Counted from the first letter of the stretch, positions 1-8,728 are shown. The stretch is 64,000 bases of DNA from an uncultured Planktomarina sp. (GCA_905182455.1 CAJJBJ010000002.1:496001-560000), one strand, 5' to 3'. Numbers and translations: made by a program. Notes: a model not told the origin generated them from the letters alone.

Positions 1-9
1 CCAGAGAGC

Positions 10-757
10 TTAGAGATCGATCTGTTCAGGCTGTTTCACCACATAGGTATGAATAGCAAACAACACCGCTCCCGACTTAGGCATACGCACCAAAGCTTGA
101 TGTTCGGTGCGCGTATAGGCCCCGGTGCCATAGTCTTCATCCGAGTTGCGCGCATCATTTTCGCGTCGGGGCTGGAACAAATCAGGGCGCACATATTGCA
201 GAACATTAAAGCGCCACATCGGACGGCCCGCTTGGATGCCGTCAAACAATCGCTGCACACGCTTGGCAATATCGGTGTTATACTCATCCACTGTCGCATG
301 CACCCCGCTCAAGGGGCATCCAATTTTCTCGTCCAAAGTCCAACTAGCGGGAAAGCATAAGACCGCAGCAGTCAACACATGCTCGTCGCCATGCTTTTCA
401 TGCAGACAAAGATCCTCTTGCACCAATCGCGCAGCGGTCAGCAATGGATCCCCATCCAAGCGCACCCTTACCCCATCCGGGCGGATCACGTCGCTCGGGC
501 TGACCTGATAGGACGCGCGGTTGCGCAGCAACGCCAGAACCTCATCCAAAACCTCCTGCTTGGCCTCTGGCGTGGCCCCTGCATCTGCAAACACCCGCTC
601 AGGCATCTGTGAGAGCAGGCGATCCCGCTCCGCCATTTGGCCGGCGAAAGCCTCATCCTCAATCAACCAGCCCTCCGTAGCCAATGGGGCAATTCCGGGC
701 AGATTCTTCTTGGTGCTCTACGTCATAGGGAATGCGTGATTGTAGAATTTCAGGCAT
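10..757 (-). pseudogene. DUF3445 heme-dependent oxidative N-demethylase alpha-type protein, frameshifted
   Basis: The DUF3445 family holds the heme-binding PAS-like subunit of oxidative N-demethylases, which release formaldehyde from methylated amines. The last 224 codons are open from 684 down to the TAA at 10-12. The expected N-terminus starts at the ATG at 755-757 and reads MPEILQSRIPYDV, then runs into a different frame. Dropping one base near 718 joins the halves as PYDVSTKKNLPGIAPL followed by ATEGWLIEDE, the usual start of this family, so one net extra base (or two missing) separates them. The restored length is about 249 residues, a little short of the usual 250-300. It is divergent from dddP. 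Family assignment is from recalled similarity. Whether the break is decay or an assembly error cannot be told here. Confidence 0.72.
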
Positions 758-836
758 ATTATACGGCTCACAGGGCGGATTATTACAAGAGAGATGTCGC
801 AAACAAACCTGACACAGACAATCTGCAAACGCAATC

Positions 837-2199
837 TTGCGGAGTATAGAGAGGCTAGCCATCACACAGACATTCAACGAGATCCGTAAAATTGACCCAA
901 CCAAAGGTGCCATGACCGGCGACAACAGCCCCAATGATATGGATCGGGTTGAAATAGGCCCGACCAAACTGGCCTTTGATGAATGGGCCAAAGTTGGACT
1001 GGATCTGCCCGATCTCCAACAAATGCGCGGGTTTCGCCATCAAAGGCTGGTGCAGTGCATTAATGCCCGCGACTATGGTGCGCTGGTAGTGTTTGACCCG
1101 CTCAACATCCGCTACGCCACCGACAGCACCAATATGCAGTTGTGGAACACCCATAATCCCTTCCGCGCTCTGATTGTCTGTGCGGATGGCTATATGGTGA
1201 TATGGGACTATAAAAACTCGCCCTTCTTGTCACAATTCAATCCACTGGTAAGCGAACAACGCTCGGGCGCGGATTTTTTCTATTTTGACCGAGGGGATAT
1301 GGCGCATTTGGCTGCGAAGAAATTCAGCCAAGAGGTGTTAGATTTGGTGCGCGAACATGGCGGTAGCAATATGCGATTGGCAGTCGATAAGATCATGATG
1401 GTCGGCCTCCGCGCGCTTGAGACCTTAGGGTTTGGTGATGGAAGGCGAAGAGTTGACCGAGAAAGCCCGTGTCATCAAAGGGCCTGACGAAATCAAAGCG
1501 ATGCGCTGCGCCAGTCATGCCTGCGAAACCGCCGTACGCGCCATGGAAGACGCGGCCCGCGCTGGCGTGCCTTCAGGGCAGATGAGCGAGGATGATATCT
1601 GGGCGGTGCTGCATGCGGAAAACATCCGACGCGGCGGCGAATGGATCGAGACAAGGCTTCTGACATCCGGACCGCGCACCAACCCTTGGTTTCAAGAGTG
1701 CGGCCCCAGACTGGTGCAGAACAATGAAATCGTCAGTTTCGACACAGTTTCAATTGGCAGCTACGGCATTTGCGTGGACATCTCACGTAGCTGGTGGATC
1801 GGAGATCAGGCACCTCCCCCCGATATGATATCAGCTATGCAACACGCCCATGAGCATATCCAGATCAATATGAAAATGCTCGCGCCCGGCGTCTCGATGC
1901 GCAGCCTTTCGAAGAACGGACACCGCTTACATGACCACTATCAGGTACAAAAATACGGCTGCATGATGCATGGGGTCGGTCTATGCGATGAATGGCCCTT
2001 GATTGCCTACCCCGACCAATTGGTCGATGGCGCGTTCGAATATGAGCTTGAGGCTGGCATGGTTCTCAGCGTCGAAGCGCTGGTGTCACCCGAGGGTGGA
2101 GATTTCTCCATCAAGCTGGAAGACCAAGTCTTGATCACCGAAGACGGCTTCAAAAACCTGACCACCTATGAGTTTGATAGGGTTTTGATGGCGGTGTGA
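837..2199 (+). pseudogene. dddP: DddP-type DMSP lyase (M24 metallopeptidase fold), frameshifted
   Basis: DddP cleaves dimethylsulfoniopropionate to DMS and acrylate using an M24-type binuclear metal site. Both halves match the family throughout: the N-terminal part has FDPLNIRYATDSTNMQLW and VIWDYKNSPFLS, and the C-terminal part has MRCASHACE, HAENIRRGGEWIETRL, SFDTVSIGSYGICVDISR, YGCMMHGVGLCDEWPL and SVEALVSPEGGDFSIKLEDQ, which carry the metal ligands. The first half (from TTG 837) is open to 1487 but leaves the family sequence at about 1434. The second half is open from 1432 in the +1 frame. Homologues read roughly LGFEVMEGEELTEK here, so two bases are missing or one is extra. No ATG starts the N-terminal half. 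TTG 837 is the annotated option, and homologues begin about 15 residues later. Confidence 0.85.
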
Positions 2200-2221
2200 T
2201 CTCATTACTATAAGGACTATA

Positions 2222-2261
2222 AGGAAAAACCAAAAAAAGCGCAACTTCAGCTACGCCTTTT
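2222..2261. terminator. Possible weak bidirectional terminator between dddP and bioY
   Basis: An A-run followed by GCG, a 12-base loop, then CGC and a T-run lies between the convergent ends of dddP and bioY. The GC core is only three pairs, so this is a weak candidate. Confidence 0.3.
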
Positions 2262-2282
2262 TACTTGGACCTAAATTCAGAG

Positions 2283-2882
2283 TTATTTACGTGCGGAGCC
2301 GACGAGGCCCCATACAGATGGCAAAAGCAAAGCTGCCAAGGCCAGTTTCACCAAATCGCCCAGAAGGAAAGGTGTCAGGCCCCAAGTGAAGATTGGCGCA
2401 TCGGTGCCATAAAGCACAGCCAACCAGACCAAGCCCGGCACATAAATCAAGACATTGCCCAAAACCATCGCCAACGCCATTTTACCAATGGAGCGGTCCC
2501 AGCCTTGGCGGGCTGCGTAGCCCAAAGCCAAAACAGCCAAAACATAGCCCACCAAATAGCCGCCAGTGCCGCCCATCATATAGGTAATGCCGAAGGTCTC
2601 AGCGCTAGAACCTGCGAAAACGTCAAAGCCCAAAGCGCCGATCAGCATATAGCCGATGATGGTCACCAGACCCAAACGCATGCCATAAGCTACGCCGATG
2701 CTCAGCACGGCGAAGGTGCCCATGGTCATAGGAACTGGGATCATGGGGATTTTGATCTTCGCGGCCACGGCCAAAGCGGCAATGCCAGCAATAACCAAAA
2801 TGATTTGTTTGACCCGCATCGCCTGCCCGGTCAGAGGCAAGATTACTTCTGCAAGAACGCTATTATGTGTGGTGGTGGTCAT
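2283..2882 (-). CDS. bioY: Biotin transporter BioY
   Basis: Substrate-binding S component of an ECF-type or stand-alone biotin importer in the inner membrane. The 199-residue length and about six hydrophobic segments fit the family. Diagnostic stretches are KIKIPMIPVPMTMGTF near residue 42, GALGFDVFAG near residue 82 and MMGGTGGYLVGY near residue 103. No bioM/bioN ATPase or permease genes are adjacent, so it may work alone or borrow a distant module. The start is the ATG at 2880-2882. It stands alone between dddP (convergent) and a DUF6314 gene on the same strand, which ends 66 bp upstream. A BioR-like operator was looked for upstream and only a partial match was seen. Confidence 0.92.
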   Translation of the reverse strand: MTTTTHNSVLAEVILPLTGQAMRVKQIILVIAGIAALAVAAKIKIPMIPVPMTMGTFAVLSIGVAYGMRLGLVTIIGYMLIGALGFDVFAGSSAETFGITYMMGGTGGYLVGYVLAVLALGYAARQGWDRSIGKMALAMVLGNVLIYVPGLVWLAVLYGTDAPIFTWGLTPFLLGDLVKLALAALLLPSVWGLVGSARK

Positions 2883-2948
2883 GTTTAAAATCCCTTATTT
2901 AACTTGTCGCGCAACGTTTAGCCTTTGCAGATAGGGTGTTGCAAGCAC

Positions 2949-3392
2949 TCAAAGCGTAAGTTTGCGGTAACTGCTGTCCATTTCGTAGTCTTTTCGCGGT
3001 CCCTTAACCTTCCAAAGCGACGTCCAGACCGGCCATTGCGTGAATTCATAGGAGACTGCGTAATCATCGGGATCACAAAAATGTCGGGCCTGTGCTGAGG
3101 CATGTGCCAAATCAATCCGGTGAAAAAACCGCCCATCGTCAAAATGCACATCCACCCCCTCCAAAGTGGCACCCCAGCGATAACGGCGGGTGCTTGACAG
3201 GGATTGCCCGTCCGGCAACACCATCTGCCCGGTCTCCTGATACCAACCGTCAGACACCTCGCAACAACCTATAAATGTAAGCTTGGCATCTTGTGTATGG
3301 TCGATGATTTGGCGAGAAATAGCCCAAAGACAGCCGGTGAAATCTTCCATTTTCAGGAACAGAGGCCCTTGATGATTGTCCTGAGAACTCAC
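2949..3392 (-). CDS. DUF6314 family protein
   Basis: A 147-residue soluble protein of unknown function. The C-terminal half matches DUF6314 as I recall it: DVHFDDGRFFHRIDL, then a stretch ending in WKVKGPRKDYEMDSSYRKL. Trp, His and Arg/Lys-rich conserved positions suggest a beta-barrel-like small-ligand domain, but no catalytic motif is visible. There is no signal peptide or membrane segment. It ends 66 bp upstream of bioY on the same strand; whether they are co-transcribed is unclear. Confidence 0.7.
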   Translation of the reverse strand: MSSQDNHQGPLFLKMEDFTGCLWAISRQIIDHTQDAKLTFIGCCEVSDGWYQETGQMVLPDGQSLSSTRRYRWGATLEGVDVHFDDGRFFHRIDLAHASAQARHFCDPDDYAVSYEFTQWPVWTSLWKVKGPRKDYEMDSSYRKLTL

Positions 3393-3597
3393 GCGCCTGA
3401 CACCCTATCTCTCATCACCGCAAATCCCGCGGTGAAAGCTTTTCCGGAGTGTCATAACATAAATGGCGTAGGCCTCAATCAAACTTAAGTTTTGAACCCA
3501 GATTGATCGTCTCCAGCCGCCCCCATGTGCTTGAACCTCCAAGCTCAGCAGTCTATGAGGCGGGCAACTGCTCCCCAATCCAAAAGGCCTTGATCCA

Positions 3598-4902
3598 ATG
3601 ATCGAACGTTATTCCCGCCCTGATATGGTAGACATTTGGTCCGCCAAAACCAAATTTCGCATTTGGTATGAGATTGAAGCTCATGCATGCGACGCGCACG
3701 CGAAACTTGGGGTGATCCCACAGGCCAGCGCAGATGCGGTTTGGAAAGCCAAAGACGTTGAATTTGACGTGGCCAAGATTGACGCAATTGAAGCAGTCAC
3801 AAAACATGACGTCATCGCATTCTTGACCCATTTGGCCGATATCATCGGCAGTGATGAGGCGCGTTTTGTGCATCAAGGCATGACCAGCTCAGACGTTCTG
3901 GATACAACCCTAAACGTGCAGTTGACCCGCGCCGCAGATATTTTGATTGCCGATGTTGAAGCCTTGCTGGCCGCATTAAAGCGCCGTGCATTAGAGCATA
4001 AAGACACCATCCGCATTGGTCGCAGCCATGGCATCCACGCCGAACCTGTCACCATGGGCCTGACCTTCGCGCGTTTCTACGCCGAAATGGACCGCAACTT
4101 GACCCGCCTGCGCACGGCACGAACTGAGATTGCAACCGGCGCTATCTCTGGTGCTGTGGGCACATTCGCGAACATCGACCCATTTGTGGAAGAACATGTA
4201 TGCGAACAGTTGGGCCTAACAGCCGAACCCATCAGCACCCAAGTGATCCCACGCGATCGCCATGCTGCATTTTTTGCAACTTTGGGCGTCGTGGCCAGCT
4301 CCATTGAGAATGTCTCGATTGAGATTCGCCACATGCAACGCACTGAGGTTTTGGAGGCTGAAGAGTTCTTCTCCAAAGGCCAAAAAGGCAGCTCTGCTAT
4401 GCCGCACAAACGCAACCCTGTTTTGACAGAAAACCTCACCGGTTTGGCCCGCATCGTACGTATGTGCGTGGTCCCTGCGATGGAAAACGTGGCGCTCTGG
4501 CATGAGCGGGATATCTCGCACAGCTCAGTTGAGCGCGCTATTGGACCAGATGCCACAATCACACTCGATTTTGCCTTGGCCCGACTCACTGGCGTGATCG
4601 ACAAGCTGGTGATTTATCCAGACAATATGATCGCGAATATGAACAAATTCCGTGGTCTGGTGCATTCGCAGCGAGTTTTACTCGCCCTCACCCAAAAAGG
4701 CGTCAGCCGCGAGGACAGCTACAGTTTGGTGCAACGCAATGCGATGCGGGTTTGGGAACAAGGCGCAGATTTCTTGACCGAGCTGAAAGCAGATGCAGAC
4801 GTTATGGCCGTGATGTCTGTAGATGAGATCGAAGACAAATTCGATCTGGCCTATCACACCAAACATGTTGGCACGATTTTCAAACGCGTTTTTGGCAATT
4901 GA
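3598..4902 (+). CDS. purB: Adenylosuccinate lyase
   Basis: Catalyses two steps of purine synthesis: SAICAR to AICAR plus fumarate, and adenylosuccinate to AMP plus fumarate. It is 434 residues, the usual length. The fumarase/aspartase superfamily signature GSSAMPHKRNP is present around residue 265 and carries the catalytic flexible loop; HQGMTSSDVLDT near residue 93 and RSHGIHAEPVT near residue 142 supply the conserved Ser and His. The N-terminus MIERYSRPDMVDIWS is the standard start. The gene is monocistronic, with 126 bp before the nitrile hydratase-like operon. Confidence 0.97.
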   Translation: MIERYSRPDMVDIWSAKTKFRIWYEIEAHACDAHAKLGVIPQASADAVWKAKDVEFDVAKIDAIEAVTKHDVIAFLTHLADIIGSDEARFVHQGMTSSDVLDTTLNVQLTRAADILIADVEALLAALKRRALEHKDTIRIGRSHGIHAEPVTMGLTFARFYAEMDRNLTRLRTARTEIATGAISGAVGTFANIDPFVEEHVCEQLGLTAEPISTQVIPRDRHAAFFATLGVVASSIENVSIEIRHMQRTEVLEAEEFFSKGQKGSSAMPHKRNPVLTENLTGLARIVRMCVVPAMENVALWHERDISHSSVERAIGPDATITLDFALARLTGVIDKLVIYPDNMIANMNKFRGLVHSQRVLLALTQKGVSREDSYSLVQRNAMRVWEQGADFLTELKADADVMAVMSVDEIEDKFDLAYHTKHVGTIFKRVFGN

Positions 4903-5028
4903 TCAGCAACACCGCTCCCCGGCACCATGTCGGAGAGCAGATTTACCCACTTATATTGCATCAATTTATAACATGAGCGCTCGTCACGGGCGCTGGACAA
5001 ACGCGAGACCCGGGCCTAGTTTTATCCC

Positions 5029-5361
5029 ATGACAGAGTTTTTTGGAAAAAGATGGCACGATATGGGCGGCGACCCTGCCGGTAATATCAACCATGATCAA
5101 CATGATTTTGCGCTTTGGGAAAAACGCGTGGATGCGCTGATGGTGCTGGCCTCTTCGGCCGGATTGATGAACACCGACAGCCTGCGCCGCGTGCTTGAAG
5201 ATATGGGCGAAGAGGCCTATGAAACCATGAGTTATTATGAACGCTGGATCGCCTCTGTGAGCCAAAATATGGTAGAAGCCGGCGCCTTTTCCACAGCTGA
5301 GTTGGCCGATAAAATGGCGCAGGTAAAGGCACGTGGCACCACCTATGGCGATGCGACATGA
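5029..5361 (+). CDS. Nitrile hydratase/thiocyanate hydrolase-like beta subunit, N-terminal part (split beta)
   Basis: A 110-residue protein matching only the N-terminal domain of nitrile hydratase beta. It has WHDMGGDPAG at the start and a helix-rich stretch with SYYERWIASVSQNMVEAG, equivalent to the SYYGHWIATVAYNL helix of classical beta subunits. The C-terminal SH3-like domain is absent and is encoded by the next gene, whose ATG overlaps this stop (ATGA). The order beta-N, beta-C, alpha is that of thiocyanate hydrolase scnB-scnA-scnC. An alternative is an NHase activator (P14K-like), which shares this fold; the adjacent SH3-like gene makes a split beta subunit more likely. Substrate is unknown. 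Confidence 0.78.
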   Translation: MTEFFGKRWHDMGGDPAGNINHDQHDFALWEKRVDALMVLASSAGLMNTDSLRRVLEDMGEEAYETMSYYERWIASVSQNMVEAGAFSTAELADKMAQVKARGTTYGDAT

Positions 5362-5615
5362 AAGTGCGTGTGCAAAATCATTGGCCCCCGGGCCATATCC
5401 GAACCCCTGCCTATCTGCGGGGTAAAACCGGTGAGATTGAGCGCGAAATAGGTCTGTTCAACAACCCCGAACAAAACGCCTACCGCCTGCCACCCCAACA
5501 GCGGCGCTTGGTGCGGGTGCGCTTTACTATGGCAGAGATCTGGGGCGATGCCGCCGAGACACCAGACGACGTGATAGAAGCTGAAATCTACGCCCATTGG
5601 TTGGAGCCTGCATAA
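5358..5615 (+). CDS. Nitrile hydratase/thiocyanate hydrolase-like beta subunit, C-terminal SH3-like part
   Basis: An 85-residue protein equal to the SH3-like C-terminal domain of nitrile hydratase beta. It shows HIRTPAYLRGKTGEIE (the strand that contacts the alpha subunit in the family) and VRFTMAEIWGD, ending in YAHWLEPA. The start codon overlaps the stop of the upstream beta-N gene by four bases, and its TAA shares a base with the alpha ATG (TAATG), so the three are translationally coupled. In a classical nitrile hydratase this domain would be fused to the preceding gene. Confidence 0.82.
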   Translation: MKVRVQNHWPPGHIRTPAYLRGKTGEIEREIGLFNNPEQNAYRLPPQQRRLVRVRFTMAEIWGDAAETPDDVIEAEIYAHWLEPA

Positions 5616-6265
5616 TGCCACATGACCATCATGATCACGACCACGGCGCCTTGTCGCCTTCGGGCCATCCCTACCGCAAAGATGACGACATCGTATTGAG
5701 CTATTGGCAGATGATGGAAATTTCTGTGCGCGAACTCTTGATTGAAAAAGGCCACATCACTGCGGCGCAAGTTCACAATCAGATCAACACAATGGACGCG
5801 CGCAGCCCCGCCAATGGTGCGAAAGTTGTCGCCCGCGCCTGGAGTGATCCCGAGTTCAAATCGGCGCTGTTGACCGATGCAGGTCAAGCCTCTAGGGATA
5901 TGGGGTTTGATATTGGACCGATGCATTTGATTGCGGTCGAAAACACCATTTTAGTTCATAACGTAGTTGTTTGCACCCTATGCTCTTGCTACCCACGCAA
6001 TCTTTTAGGACTACCACCCGATTGGTATAAATCCCGTGCCTACAGATCGCGCACCGTGATTGAACCGCGTAAGGTCTTATCAGAATTTGGTGTTGAAATT
6101 GCTCAAGATGTGCAAGTGCGCGTGCATGACAGTACCGCAGATATGCGCTATATCGTTCTGCCGGCCCAGCCCAAAGAAACCATGGGGCTATCGGCAGATG
6201 AGCTGGCCTATTGGGTAACGCGCGACAGCATGATCGGTGTGGGCCTGCCCCAAGCGCCGAAATGA
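5615..6265 (+). CDS. Nitrile hydratase alpha / thiocyanate hydrolase gamma-like catalytic subunit
   Basis: Metal-binding subunit of a nitrile hydratase (nitrile to amide) or thiocyanate hydrolase (thiocyanate to COS and ammonia). The claw-setting motif VCTLCSC is at residues 119-125 (Cys120, Cys123, Cys125); Thr after the first Cys is the cobalt-type pattern, whereas iron types have Ser. It continues GLPPDWYKSRAYRSR and IEPRKVLSEFG, both family hallmarks. Residues 1-12 are His/Asp-rich (MPHDHHDHDHG), a possible metal-handling tail. Of two starts, the ATG at 5615 is preferred over TTG 5597 because it overlaps the upstream stop. No separate metallochaperone or amidase gene lies nearby. Confidence 0.87.
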   Translation: MPHDHHDHDHGALSPSGHPYRKDDDIVLSYWQMMEISVRELLIEKGHITAAQVHNQINTMDARSPANGAKVVARAWSDPEFKSALLTDAGQASRDMGFDIGPMHLIAVENTILVHNVVVCTLCSCYPRNLLGLPPDWYKSRAYRSRTVIEPRKVLSEFGVEIAQDVQVRVHDSTADMRYIVLPAQPKETMGLSADELAYWVTRDSMIGVGLPQAPK

Positions 6266-7134
6266 CATTAACCCCAGGTCAAAAAGGCGCCGCGCTTATG
6301 GTTGCGGGGGTGCTGTGCATGACCTCGATGGATGTCATGGCCAAAACCCTTGGCCTGCGCATCCCTGTGGCGCAAATCGTGTGGCTCAGATTCGTCTCAC
6401 AGGCGATTTTGGTGGGTTCAGGGCTAATTTTAACCCGACACACGTTGTTTTCTAGCAGTCACATCAAGTTGCATGTGTTGCGCGGCTTTGCAACGACCAC
6501 CAGCAGTTATCTGTTTTTCTTAGGGATCATCTACATGCCCTTGGCCGATGCCACAGCGCTTATTCAACTGGGGCCGGTGATGGTCACATTGGGCGCTGTT
6601 ATGGTTTTGGGCGAAAAGATAGGACGCCGCCGCATCATGGGGATAGCCGCCGCCTTTATTGGGGCCATGCTGATCATAAGACCTGGAACATCGGTGATGA
6701 CCACAACCTCACTTTTTCCATTGATGGGGGCTGTGGGCTTTACCATCTACGCCCTCGCTACCCGTTTCGTGCGCAGTGACGGACCCTGGACCGCACTCTT
6801 TTTGCAAGGCTTCTTCGGCACATGCTTTTCCTCGATGGTGGTGCCTTTTTTCTGGCAACCCATCGCCTTGAATGAGGTGCCGGTGATTACTGCTTTGGTC
6901 GCCTTTGGCATTTTGGGTCATCTATTGATGATCCGAGCCTTCGCCGCCGCTCCCGCAAGCGACATCGCGCCCTATGGCTACGCTGGGCTTTTGTTTGCCA
7001 TCATTTTTGGATTTGCACTCTTCAGTGAAACTCCAGACTTGCTGACCCTCATGGGGGCAATTCTCATTGTTGGGGCGGGATTATATGTTTGGTACCGTGA
7101 GAGACTGACACAGGCACGTGACACCAATGGCTAA
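6262..7134 (+). CDS. DMT superfamily (EamA) transporter
   Basis: A 290-residue inner-membrane protein with about ten hydrophobic segments in two EamA repeats. The second repeat contains GAVGFTIYALATRFVRSDGP, then an ending typical of roseobacter DMT exporters (GAILIVGAGLYVWYRER). The chosen ATG at 6262 overlaps the stop of the hydratase alpha gene (ATGA), so it is part of the same operon; the longer TTG-type start at 6211 would add a hydrophilic tail read through the alpha gene. Substrate unknown. Export or import of a product of the hydratase is an inference from position only. Confidence 0.85.
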   Translation: MTLTPGQKGAALMVAGVLCMTSMDVMAKTLGLRIPVAQIVWLRFVSQAILVGSGLILTRHTLFSSSHIKLHVLRGFATTTSSYLFFLGIIYMPLADATALIQLGPVMVTLGAVMVLGEKIGRRRIMGIAAAFIGAMLIIRPGTSVMTTTSLFPLMGAVGFTIYALATRFVRSDGPWTALFLQGFFGTCFSSMVVPFFWQPIALNEVPVITALVAFGILGHLLMIRAFAAAPASDIAPYGYAGLLFAIIFGFALFSETPDLLTLMGAILIVGAGLYVWYRERLTQARDTNG

Positions 7135-8023
7135 TTCTATCCAACGCAATGGCACAAAACGGCAATGGCTTGAGAACAAGGCCATCATGGGGACCTTCGC
7201 TCTTATGAAGCTTCTGCCCTACCGACGCCGCAATGCGATCATGGGCGCCTGGCTTAGGGGCATCTTGGGAACAACGATCGGTTATCGCAAACGGATCATC
7301 GACAACCTAAATCTCATCTATCCTGAGATGGCGCAGATGCGCAAAACTGAGATTGCAGATCAAGTGCTCGACAATGCCGGCCGCACTTTTATTGAAAATA
7401 TGTATCCGGCCGAATTTCAAAGGCAAAACGCGGGTATTGAGCTTTGGGGGGCAGGCTTAGACGACTTATTGGAAGCCCATGCCGATGGGCGTCCCATCAT
7501 GTTTTATTCGGGTCACTTCGGAAATCACGAGGCCTTCCGCGCAGCTCTATTTGAGCATGGCATCAAAATCGGGGGTATGGTGCGGCGGATGGCCAATCCC
7601 TATTTTTATGCAAATTACAAAAATATGCTCGACATCGACGGCCGGTCTGGCCCCGTGTTTGAAGCCACATCAAAAGGCACCTTGGGCCTGTTCAAAGCCC
7701 TGAACAAAGGGGCTGCTTTAGTTCTATTGGTTGATCTTGCCGTGAGCAATGGTCAGGTCGTGAGCTTTATGGGCAAGCCCGCCTACACGTCACTAACCGC
7801 TGCCAGCTTTGCACTCAAGGCAGATGCATTGTTTTTACCCTATTTCTCCATGCGCAATCCAGATGGGAATAGCTTTCGCGTCGAGATTGGCGCCGCAGTT
7901 GAGCACACCGATGCTGTAACGATGACCAAAGAGGCCACCAAATCCCTAGAGCAGCGTATAGCGGCCGATCCGGGCAATTGGTTTTGGATTCACCGCAGGT
8001 GGAAACACAAACCCACCGTATAA
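7127..8023 (+). CDS. LpxL/HtrB-family lysophospholipid (lipid A) acyltransferase
   Basis: A 298-residue membrane-associated acyltransferase. The HX4E catalytic box is seen as GHFGNHE around residue 128, and the family C-terminus NWFWIHRRWKHKP is present. An amphipathic N-terminal region (GTFALMKLLPYRRRNAIMGAWL) fits inner-leaflet anchoring. It would add a secondary acyl chain to lipid A or act on a related lysolipid. The ATG at 7127 overlaps the end of the DMT gene by eight bases; GTG 7118 is an alternative. It is the last gene of the operon and is followed within 6 bp by the convergent DUF1223 gene. Confidence 0.85.
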   Translation: MANSIQRNGTKRQWLENKAIMGTFALMKLLPYRRRNAIMGAWLRGILGTTIGYRKRIIDNLNLIYPEMAQMRKTEIADQVLDNAGRTFIENMYPAEFQRQNAGIELWGAGLDDLLEAHADGRPIMFYSGHFGNHEAFRAALFEHGIKIGGMVRRMANPYFYANYKNMLDIDGRSGPVFEATSKGTLGLFKALNKGAALVLLVDLAVSNGQVVSFMGKPAYTSLTAASFALKADALFLPYFSMRNPDGNSFRVEIGAAVEHTDAVTMTKEATKSLEQRIAADPGNWFWIHRRWKHKPTV

Positions 8024-8029
8024 ATGTGA

Positions 8030-8728
8030 TCAGTTAATCCAAGCAGATCCGATGATCTCACCATAGCCTTGAAACTGGACCAAAACAGCATGTTTGCCCG
8101 GTCCCAACGGACCTGTTTGAAAACTTGTTATCCAATCGCCATTCCACATGCCCAACGTGCGCCATTCGGTGACAACATTGGCATAGTTTATAACTTTGCC
8201 GGCATTCTCGCCTGTGAGGATGTCGACGGTATTTTTGGGGGATACCGTCACAAGGTGAACATCGTAGGGTCCATAATATAGTGCATCGCTCAGGGTAATA
8301 TCGACTGACGAACCGAACCGTTGCATAGACAAGCTCAGTGCTGCACCCATTGTTTGATATTTGTGGATCAAGCCATCCACATCTTCACGCCGATTGCCCA
8401 TAAAATTTTCCATGCCGTTGATCATAAACTGCGGCGTGTAGATCATCCGTTCATTTTGAGCTTGCGCATAGGCGCGCTGTCGTTCCGTGAAATTCGGGTT
8501 TGCGAAGCTGTCTTTCCAGCCGATATAATCCCAATAATCCACATGTAACGCCAAAGCGATCACATTGGGTTGCTTGGCCAACCTGTGAAGGTGTGCATCC
8601 GCCGGCGGGCAGGACGAACAGCCCTGTGAGGTGAACAACTCAACCACCACGGGTTGGTCCTCAGCAGATCCAAAAGCTGGAAATAGCACAGAAGCAAGGC
8701 AGAGAAGGCTGGCGAAAATGATACGCAT
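8030..8728 (-). CDS. DUF1223 secreted thioredoxin-like protein
   Basis: A 232-residue exported protein. Residues 1-22 (MRIIFASLLCLASVLFPAFG then SA) form a Sec signal peptide. The mature part starts with VVVELFTSQGCSSCPPAD, giving a CSSC pair at Cys37 and Cys40 in a thioredoxin-like fold, and HVDYWDYIGWKD near residue 66, both diagnostic of DUF1223. A periplasmic redox role is likely, but the substrate is unknown. The ATG at 8726-8728 is chosen because it begins the signal peptide; longer in-frame starts up to 8911 would put some 60 hydrophilic residues ahead of it. It is divergent from acnA. Confidence 0.88.
   Translation of the reverse strand: MRIIFASLLCLASVLFPAFGSAEDQPVVVELFTSQGCSSCPPADAHLHRLAKQPNVIALALHVDYWDYIGWKDSFANPNFTERQRAYAQAQNERMIYTPQFMINGMENFMGNRREDVDGLIHKYQTMGAALSLSMQRFGSSVDITLSDALYYGPYDVHLVTVSPKNTVDILTGENAGKVINYANVVTEWRTLGMWNGDWITSFQTGPLGPGKHAVLVQFQGYGEIIGSAWIN

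Noticed and set aside
1425-1445. Programmed ribosomal frameshift in dddP
   Set aside because: No classical slippery heptamer or following strong structure is evident, and known DddP proteins are encoded in a single frame.
2883-2948. BioR operator upstream of bioY
   Set aside because: Only a partial match to the TTATnnATAA-type palindrome was seen.
5029-5361. Calling the first hydratase gene an NHase activator (P14K type)
   Set aside because: The shared fold makes it possible, but the SYYERWIASVSQN helix is closer to the beta subunit and the missing SH3 part is encoded directly next to it.
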